NCBI GenBank assembly: GCA_019009955.1
Contig: CM032229.1
Coordinates: 194,588,501-194,652,500 of the forward strand
Direction: 5' to 3'
Length of the DNA: 64,000 nt
Source of the DNA: Riptortus pedestris
Taxonomy: Eukaryota; Arthropoda; Insecta; Hemiptera; Alydidae
A program made the position numbers and the translations under genes. This document shows positions 56,985-64,000 of the stretch, piece after piece; position 1 is the first letter of the stretch, and every line of letters begins with the position of its first letter. The notes below the pieces were generated by a model. It saw only the letters and a list, made by a program, of their open reading frames with translations. It was not told where the DNA came from and did not search any database.

Positions 56985-57420
56985 CTCCGATTCAACCCTC
57001 GGCACCAAAATGTGGGCGTGCGGTTAGCTTTGTTTTGGTAATAACAATAGAGCCACTTTCGGCACCAAAATGTTGGGGCGTGCGGTTAGCTTCGCGGTAA
57101 TAACAATAGAGCCACTTCGGCTAACACACACCAATGTCGGGGCGGGGTAATAAGCAATAGGCCCAGCGTCGGCACCAAAATGTTGGGGCGTGCGGTTAGC
57201 TTCGCGGTAATAACAATAGAGACCACTTGCACCAAAATTTCGGGGCGGGGAAGCTTTCCGCGGTAATAACACTAGGCTTCGGCACCAAAATGTTGGGGCG
57301 TGCGGTTAGCTTTCGCGGTAATAACAATAGAGCCACTTCGGCACCAAAATGTCGGGGCGGGGAAGCTATTCAGGCCCGGGCTTCGGCACCAAAATGTAAA
57401 GGCGGGAAGCTTTTTAAAGG
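56985..57420. repeat. About 59-bp tandem repeat, 6-7 degenerate units
   Basis: CGGCACCAAAATGTTGGGGC, GTGCGGTTAGCTTCGCGGTA, ATAACAATAGAGCCACTT recurs at about 57000, 57060, 57170, 57280, 57335 and 57387, with broken units between. The word CACCAAAATGTTGGGG looks like a retroelement LTR boundary (TGTTGGGG start), but no element body is present. Confidence 0.75.
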
Positions 57421-57604
57421 CGAGAATAAGAGAGACTGAAATATTTAATATTTTCTATTGGAAAGATGAGGGAAAATAACACAAAGAACTATTTGAGTTC
57501 TCCCAAGAATCAACTATATTGAATTGATTAAAACTACATATAATACACGTTATAAATAGAGGTTGAACAAGGAACAGAAAGAACTTTATAAACTAATTTA
57601 GCGG

Positions 57605-57606
<2 letters not shown>

Positions 57607-57656
<50 letters not shown>

Positions 57657-57680
57657 ATATATATATATATACATACATAA
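57607..57680. repeat. (TA)n microsatellite
   Basis: About 70 bp of TA with one interruption. It is not clearly linked to a HINE copy, unlike most TA tracts here. Confidence 0.9.
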
Positions 57681-58149
57681 AAATGAGCGATAGGTCCTAT
57701 ATTGTGTGAGTACTCATTTGATAATTTGCGCAAATAATGCTAGCATTATTAAAATAGGCACCTGCGGGAAACGAAAACGTTCCTAGAAGTGGAGTCCTCC
57801 TTCGTTGCTATTGACGTAGAAGATCCGACTTTCAGCCGGTTGCGGTGATCCGCACAGGATGGCAGCTTTGCGGGAGATGAACAACTGACTGTACCTCTAT
57901 CACGGGTGAATTCCAACTGAGCGGTTGTCTATGAAGCGGTTATCCATGAAGCGGCATCTGTAGCGGAGGGAGAGGGGCAAGGCCCCCCTGGCCGTAGATA
58001 CGACCCCAGCGAGCGTCTAAGACCAACTGACTTTATCCTTGCAAGTAGCCGATGCCTTCCCGAGCTGCAAAGGAGCCTCCGCTGCAGGCCCCCGGCGATC
58101 CCCATATGTGTGGCGGGCCTGTGAAATCAGTGAGCGCGGGAGATTCAAA
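57681..58149. other. GC-richer unassigned block
   Basis: Positions 57760-58145 are markedly richer in G and C than their surroundings (CCCCCGGCGATCCCC, GGCAAGGCCCCCCTGGCC). No open frame or RNA fold could be supported. It may be part of an untranslated region of a retroelement, which is a guess. Confidence 0.4.
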
Positions 58150-58853
58150 TTGAAATGACGACTGAACAAACTGAAACATATCAGAATATAACATATTTAT
58201 TTTATTGATAACTATGTACTATACCTAGTACTGTAATTTATAATGAATCAGAATAATTTTGATCTCAATCACTTAAATTTCAGACGGGGGGGGGGGGGTC
58301 ACAAGAACATATTTACGTGTATCTCGTATATTAAAGGTCTCTGGAAAACAACATTTGGTATTTAAGCTTTGAATAATGTGGTTTATTATATAACAGAGTA
58401 TTGTTAATGTAGCATGAGTAGAAGTGGGGTTTACTGAAGGCAGAAAACTGAAAAATACAAACAACTCGGTTAATATTCAAGAATAATTGTATATAATAAT
58501 ATTTAAAGTAAATTTAATTTGCAATAAAGATTTATTATATAAACTTTATCGATTCGACTTATAGTAACGTAGATATTTCGAATTTTCAACATTCTCCTCC
58601 TCCAAACCCCCCCTCCCTTCCCCTGGCCCGATTTCAGCCGTTAACGAACTTAATCTTTCTTTTTACATAAAACGACTAAATATCGAGTTTGGTAACGATG
58701 AAATAAAAATTGGGACCGCTAAAGCGGTTGCAGACATATATATATATATATATACAGTTTTGAACGGACCTCATTTTCGTCATCTACTAGGTAGAATCGA
58801 TGACATTTGAAGAAAAATGTATAAATTGTGTCTGAATACGTCCTGAATCTGCT
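58150..58853 (-). mobile_element. HINE, nearly complete, right terminus missing
   Basis: The reverse-orientation core runs from GAACAAACTGAAACATATCA, through TATTAAAGGTCTCTGGAAAA, CCCGATTTCAGCCGTTAACG and ACCGCTAAAGCGGTTGCAGA to a short (TA)n at 58736-58753. Then come GAACGGACCTCATTTTCGTC and GAATCTGCT. Confidence 0.75.
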
Positions 58854-58861
58854 AAAAACGA

Positions 58862-59305
58862 TAAGTAGAAGGGGGGGGGGTTACTGAAGGCTGACAACAG
58901 GGTAGCGCTAATAATTCGCTTCATAATTAAGCTGCGAAAAATGTATGGAACAGCAATTGGAGAATATCTAGAGTTAACAAGATTGGCCCAATAATATTTT
59001 GCGATCCAACTATAATAACGGAGATATTTTTAATTTTCGAATCCGTCCCCCTCTGGACCCCCACTATTGCAGCTACCACTTCAGCCATTAACAAATATGA
59101 ATTTATGTGTTGACTAAAACGGCTAAATGGCGGATATGTTATCAAGTAAACATTTTCGAATCAAAAACGTACAATCTTACTTGATGACCTAATCTAGGCA
59201 CGAATTTACATGTATATCGAACAATGAAGGCCTCTTGGAAACAATGTTTGGTATTTATTAATTAAAAAAAGGGGTTGACGTAACAGCTAATAGCTGGATG
59301 TGAAA
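58862..59305 (-). mobile_element. HINE core fragments
   Basis: 58862-59165 carries TAGAAGGGGGGGGGGTTACT, ATAATAACGGAGATATTTTT and CCACTTCAGCCATTAACAAA. 59200-59305 carries AACAATGAAGGCCTCTTGG, GTTTGGTATTTATTAATT and TTGACGTAACAGCTAATAGC, which normally lies before the first block. The two are therefore separate or rearranged pieces. The second stops at the retrotransposon fragment. Confidence 0.5.
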
Positions 59306-59724
59306 TACTTGCTGGGTCCGAGTACTTACAAAGGCACAATAATGTGGCAAAAGTATACCATCAAGCTCTAGCAGAGAAATTCGGCATGGGAGACAGAAAG
59401 GTCGCTTATTATCGCTGTAATAATCAAAAATTAATGGAAAAAGATAATATAAAGATGTATTGCGACGAAGCGATGATAACTGGTCATACTGTGCATCATA
59501 ACAAACCGGATATTCTCATTATTGACAAGATCAATAAGACTGCTGATATTATTGACATTGCAGTGCCCAATGATGAGAATATTCGGAAATCCTATGCCGA
59601 AAAATCAAGAATATATCAAGAATTGGCTATCGAGCTTAAAGAAGTATACAAGCTTAAGTCTGCCACAGTTACGGCTATTATTGTAGCTATTATACAATTG
59701 GTTTTTCGGCAAACATTAACATAA
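59306..59724 (+). pseudogene. R2-type non-LTR endonuclease-domain fragment
   Basis: The frame, open upstream from about 59302, has EYLQRHNNVAKVYHQALAEK, a His-rich zinc-knuckle-like start, then TGHTVHHNKPDILIIDKINK, TADIIDIAVPNDENI and AEKSRIYQELAIELKEVYKL. The K-P-D, fourteen residues, D spacing fits the restriction-like endonuclease motif at the C terminus of R2/R4-type retrotransposons. The reverse transcriptase is absent. The last residues (VFRQTLT) are not native: from about 59695 the DNA is Helitron family-1 sequence, which supplies the stop. It is a dead fragment about 130 residues long. The clade assignment is by pattern recognition only. Confidence 0.6.
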
Positions 59725-59900
59725 TGGAAGTTGTTTATTTTATTATTAAGTGTAACTTTTATTATATCCATTTTTGTCGTATGCCGAAGTATCTATGAGT
59801 TATGCGCAAAAAATTAGCCTGAGTCAACAATTTCATTGAGAATAAAAGAATGTACCGAACTAAACAAAATTCGGTATGTGAATTTGCACAAGATGATAGC
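59694..59900 (+). mobile_element. Helitron family-1 internal fragment
   Basis: ATTGGTTTTTCGGCAAACAT, ACATAATGGAAGTTGTTTAT, TTTTTGTCGTATGCCGAAGT and AACAAAATTCGGTATGTGAA match the internal module of the element at 54852-55613. Both ends are missing. Confidence 0.65.
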
Positions 59901-59948
59901 GGAATACGTTGACGATATTGAAATGTCTATGTGCTATCTATAACTATT

Positions 59949-60081
59949 AGCAGATTTCCCTGAAGGGAAATCAGCTATTGAGGTTGTACTCATGACGGAA
60001 TTTTCGAAATTTTTCTTCAAATGTCCATCGATCCTACCCAGTAGATGACGAAAATGATGTCCGTTCAAAACTGTATATATA

Positions 60082-60136
<55 letters not shown>

Positions 60137-60689
60137 CTGTTACCGCTCTAGCGGTCGCAATTTTTGTTTGATCGTTACCAAACTCGATATTTAGTCGTTT
60201 TATGTAAAAAGAAAGATCAAGTTCGTTAACGGCTGAAATCGGACCGGTGGGAGGGGGGGTTTAGAGGGGAGGATTTTCGAAAATTCGAAATATCTCCGTT
60301 ACTATACGTCGGACCGAAAAATTGTACAGAATCAATCTTATTGCAAATTACATTTACTATAAATATTGGTATATACATTTATTCTCTATCTTGAATATTA
60401 ACCGAGATATTTGCATTTGTATTCTGCGTGTGGTCACCAGTAGGCTATGTTCGGACTTTCCGCCGAGAGCTCTGGCGGCCGTTTCCATAACTATTCGTCC
60501 CTCGTGAATAGGTTTAGAGGTTAGGTTAACTGTATTTTGGGGCTAGAAACTACTGGGTTATTACGCCCTAATGTTAATGTTTTAGGTTTAGAGGTTTCTT
60601 ACTACTACAGTTATTATTAGGCAGATTTCTCTATTGTAAAACTTCACGTGGGAAATCTGCTTAGTTTACGCAGCCCCTGCGTAACGGAC
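59949..60689 (+). mobile_element. HINE, complete copy, inverted partner of 61281-61986
   Basis: AGCAGATTTCCCTGAAGGG, (TA)n at about 60075-60132, full core, then a sub-type-specific segment (TTTCCGCCGAGAGCTCTGG, CGTCCCTCGTGAATAGGTTT). The end is GTGGGAAATCTGCTTAGTTT, ACGCAGCCCCTGCGT, AACGGAC. It shares the sub-type segment with 36909-37612 and 61281-61986. Confidence 0.85.
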
Positions 60690-60911
60690 ATTTTAAACAT
60701 TACTTGGTAATGTCCTTAGAGCAAAAGACATTATGCGTTTAAACTGTTTGTTTAAAGTGTTATACAGGACGTGCTGCATCACCATTACTCGGGCAAGAAG
60801 GGGTTCCCTGTCATCGCCGCTACACCATGTTTTTAACATTTATTGGCACACAAATTTATGGCATGCTTTAGAAATGACAAGAAGCTCGTACCACCTGAGG
60901 CAATGTTCCTC
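60690..60911. other. Unassigned spacer between inverted HINE copies
   Basis: No feature was recognised. It may belong to the same non-LTR fragment that follows. Confidence 0.35.
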
Positions 60912-61163
60912 ATCATAAATTATTGTGTGACCGATTTTTATGACAAATATTCCAAGTTTTATTTAATAATTGCACATATTTGATAGCATTCATCTGGTGT
61001 CTACAAGCATCCTTATACACGAAGTTCATTAATTTATTTTTAAAACAAGAATATTTTTTAATAGATTTAATACATTCAGGCAGGAGTTTGACGTCTGAAT
61101 CGATACACTTTTCTCGAAATGTGTATGTATTTGAAGCATATTCTTGTATCTATTTTTATGATC
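60912..61163 (-). pseudogene. Non-LTR retrotransposon C-terminal tail, copy 2
   Basis: On the minus strand, RYKNMLQIHTHFEKSVSIQ is followed, one frame over, by LPECIKSIKKYSCFKNKL, MNFVYKDACRHQMNAIKYVQ and a stop at 60912-60914. It matches 45505-45751 in order and in the IKSI...KNKL words. Typical endings of jockey/CR1/RTE-like reverse-transcriptase proteins look like this. It lies between two HINE copies and has a frameshift near 61100. Confidence 0.5.
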
Positions 61164-61280
61164 GATTGTTATACAATTTGCGTGAAACAAGTTGATGTAT
61201 TGTTTCATAACCAAACATCATATGGTACATTAGTACATATATATCCAGGGATAAATCATTAATCTTGACTCTTTAAAAAA

Positions 61281-61809
61281 GTCCGTCACGCAGGGGCTGC
61301 GTAAACTAAGCAGATTTCCCATGTGAAGTTATACAATAGAGAAATCTGCCTAATAACAACTGTAGTATTAAGAAACCTCTAAACCTAAAACATTATTTAG
61401 AGCGTAATAACCCAGTAGTTTCTAGCCCCAAAAAACAGTTGACCTAACCTCTAAACATATTCACGAGGGACGAATAGATATGGAAACGGCCACCAGAGCT
61501 CTCGGCGGAAAGTCCGAACATAGCCTACTGGTGACCATATGCAGATTACAAATGCAAATATCTCGGTTAATATTCAAGATAGAGAATAAATGCATATAAC
61601 AATATTTATAGTAAATTTAATTTGCAATAAGATTGGTTCTATATAATATTTCGATCCGATGCATAATAACGGAGATCTTTCGAATTTTTGAACATATAAC
61701 AATATTTATAGTAAATTTAATTTGCAATAAGATTGGTTCTATATAAAACAATTAAATACCGAGTTTGGTGACGATTAAACAAAAATTGCGACAGCTAGAC
61801 AATTAACAG

Positions 61810-61862
<53 letters not shown>

Positions 61863-61986
61863 CAGTTTTGAACGGACCTCATTTTCGTCATCTCCTGGGT
61901 AGGATCGATGGACATTTGAAGAAAATTTCGAAAATCGCGTCATGAGTACGACCTCAATAGCTAATTTCCCTTAAGGGAAATCTGCT
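61281..61986 (-). mobile_element. HINE, complete copy, inverted partner of 59949-60689
   Basis: GTCCGTCACGCAGGGGCTGC, then the sub-type segment in reverse (AAACCTATTCACGAGGGACG-like, CCAGAGCTCTCGGCGGAAAG) and the core. An internal direct duplication of AACAATATTTATAGTAAATT lies at about 61597 and 61686. (TA)n lies at 61815-61858, followed by the left third ending GGGAAATCTGCT. Confidence 0.85.
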
Positions 61987-62794
61987 AAAAGCGGCCGGCA
62001 CGAGACTCTCGGTTTTATGTTCAATATAAATCTTATTGTTCTCTTCTGCAATTTAAGTATTAAAATTAGATTTGTTTTTGAAATTTAAATTAGCCCCTTT
62101 CCGGTTCTAGGCAAGGGTTTTAGGGTATATATACACATCTCCATCAGGCGCTGATATATATGAAATTATTCTTCAACAATGGATATAGTTGATCGAAGGA
62201 AAGGTTTTGTTTTGAAACGAAGTTAATTGTAGCTGAGAGATTGTCGGATCTAGTTCCGTTGCTCCGCCATTCGTTCCATCTACAAACAAGAACAGTGACC
62301 CTTTAATTACCTTCTTTAAATTTTATTGGGTAAAAATCTACATTTTTTGTTTTTGACAGAATCCGCTTGAGAGAGGCATGGTCACCCTTCTTGGGGCCCA
62401 AAAATAACTAGAACTTTCTTAAATGAATTAAAGTTTCCAAGAGAAGGTACTGGAAGGCCTTCTATTTGTCTAAGTATCGGGTTTTAAAAACCTTTGTGGG
62501 GGAAATTTAAACAACATCATTTTTATGTTGTCTTTTATTCATAATAGAAGAATCACTATGATTTTTAATAATAAAAATATATTAATTAGATATTATTTTT
62601 ATATTATATATATAATATTATATGTATTTTATACATTAATATAGACTCTAATATCCAGTTTGTATTCTTTCCAAATTAATAAGTCTTTTGTGGGACAATC
62701 AGAGAAAAAGATGGTAATTGAGATGTCTATTTTTATGTTTCCACCCAAGTTTGTTTTTAATTGAATATTGGCCCTGATTTCGAAAGATGGAAAA
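61987..62794. other. Unassigned AT-rich spacer
   Basis: No gene was recognised. The frame on the minus strand that ends here (62629-63879) begins in the purine tract and is a low-complexity by-product. Confidence 0.4.
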
Positions 62795-64000
62795 TGATTC
62801 TGTAAAGAGTGGGAGAGAGGGAAAGGGGAAAGGGAGTAAAAGGGAAAGGGAGAGGAGAAGAGAGGAGAGAGGGAGGAGGAGGGGTTTGGTGTGAGAGAAG
62901 GAGAGAGGGGAAGAGAGAAAAGGAGGTGAGGAGGAGGTGTGGAGTGCGGAGTGTGCGCTGGACTGAGTTGGTGAGGGATGAGATAGGTGGATCGCGAGTG
63001 AGAGAGATGAGAGGAGAGGAAGGAGAGATGCGTGGTGGAGAGGAGATGAGGGGGAGTGGGAGAGAGAGTAGAGGAGGAGGGAGTGATTGAGTCCGAGGAG
63101 AGGGTGGTAAAGGAGGGGTTGAGGGTGAGAGTGGAGGGAGAGGTGTGGGCGGAGTGGAGTGGAGGGAGTGAGTGGAGAGAGAGAACGTGGTTTGTTGAGA
63201 TGGAAGGAGAAGTGAGTGGGAATGAAGGAGGACGTGAGAGGTGCGGAGGAGAGAGAGAGAGAGAGGAGAGTGTGAAGTGGTTTGGGGAGAGTGAGAGTGA
63301 AGGAAGAGACGGAGAGAGAGTGAGGAGGTGGGTGGGAGGAGAGAGGATGAGAAAGGGAGGAGAGGATGAGTGGGAGAGAGGAGAGAGGTAGCGTGTGATG
63401 AGAGTGCGATGTAGGGATGAAGGAGGAGTGAGGGTTGGTCGATTGAGGATGAGATGTAAGAGAGGAGATGAAGAGAAGGAGGAGGTGAAGAGAAGGATGA
63501 AGAGAAGAGAGAGGAGAAGGATAGAGACTAGACGGAGAGAGGAAGAGAGTGAGGAGAGTGAGAGAGGGAGAGAGCGATGAGAGAGTGAGAGGTTGGAGAG
63601 AAGAGAGAGCGAAGAGGAGTTGAGCGATGAGAGAGAGAGAGAGAGTGCAAGGGGTGAGAGAAGAGGAGAGGAGAGAGATGAGAGGACGTGCGTGTGAAGA
63701 GAGTGAGTAGAGGGGGAGGAGAGCAAGAGAGGAGGAGAGAAGTGGAGAGCGAGAGGGTGAGGAACGAGAGAGAGAGGGATGAGAGAAGTAAGTGTGTCGT
63801 GAGACGAGTGAGGAGAGGTTGGCAAGAAGAGGACGATGGAGACCAAAGAAGAGAGATAGCAGAGCCAGAGAGAGAGCAAGTGAGAGACGGGACGGAGAGG
63901 AGAGAGAGTGATTGAGGAAGAATGGAGAGACGAGGTGAGGAGAGAGTAGAGAGAGAGAGAGAGGTGAGAGGGCTAGTGTGAGGAGAGCAAGACGAGAATG
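62795..64000. repeat. Polypurine (GA)n-rich tract running off the window
   Basis: At least 1.2 kb is dominated by GAGAGA, GGAGGA and GTGAG words with scattered T and C and no fixed period. Long frames (416 codons Ser/Leu-rich on minus; Glu/Arg-rich on plus) are by-products. The tract continues beyond the window edge. Confidence 0.9.

Noticed and set aside
61989..62003. GCGGCCGGCACGAG, similar to a cDNA library adaptor
   Set aside because: The word is short, the full adaptor sequence is not present, and nothing else suggests vector or cDNA contamination.
62629..63879. 416-codon Ser/Leu/Pro-rich minus-strand frame and Glu/Arg-rich plus-strand frames
   Set aside because: They arise from the polypurine tract, which rarely contains stop codons on the pyrimidine strand.

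Overview
This window looks like AT-rich, non-coding DNA from an invertebrate animal, most likely an arthropod. No host gene could be supported. Every protein-like stretch I recognised is a decayed transposon fragment, and most longer open frames are by-products of tandem repeats. There is no sign of bacterial, phage or plasmid organisation, and no CRISPR array. Assigning it to an invertebrate is inference from the mix of mobile elements: DINE-1-like Helentron derivatives, Helitrons, hAT, Tc1, a Penelope-like fold-back, a tRNA-derived SINE and non-LTR fragments.

One repeat family dominates. Its left end reads AGCAGATTTCCCTTAAGGG and its right end GGGAAATCTGCTTAG, followed by a hairpin (ACGCAG-CCC-CTGCGT) and GACGGAC. 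It sits in T-rich sites without an evident target duplication and carries a (TA)n tract in its left third. Near-complete copies lie at 14308-14948, 36909-37612, 40692-41231, 52182-53106, 59949-60689 and 61281-61986. Copies interrupted by other elements lie at 1360-2013, 8699-9333, 10579-12244, 33898-35309 and 53132-55758. There are more than a dozen fragments. The layout matches non-autonomous Helentrons (HINE, the DINE-1/INE-1 type), and 'HINE' below means this family. Other elements nest in it: a hAT element with a perfect 8-bp target duplication, Helitrons in its TA tract, a possible LTR, a palindromic Penelope-like element with a hammerhead-ribozyme-like core, and a 2.6-kb minisatellite that grew out of its core.

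Layout. 1-2500: inverted repeat copy, HINE with Penelope-like palindrome, SINE. 3356-5500: CA-rich tract and a 29-bp minisatellite. 6345-17835: HINE copies, hAT, Helitron, LTR-like repeats and a SINE pair. 18830-25250: 102-bp satellite. 25218-26335: a duplicated junction block. 26270-32595: 64-bp satellite. 33388-42200: HINE and Helitron nest. 42405-43527: deleted Tc1. 45505-45751: non-LTR tail. 45850-48445: 25-bp minisatellite. 49785-50475: polypyrimidine tract. 50715-52030: 42-bp minisatellite. 52144-61986: HINE/Helitron nest, second hAT, 59-bp repeats, non-LTR fragments. 62795-64000: polypurine tract running off the window.

Several arrays contain stretches full of single-base insertions and deletions, which suggests poor assembly consensus there. 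Copy numbers and array lengths should therefore be treated as approximate.
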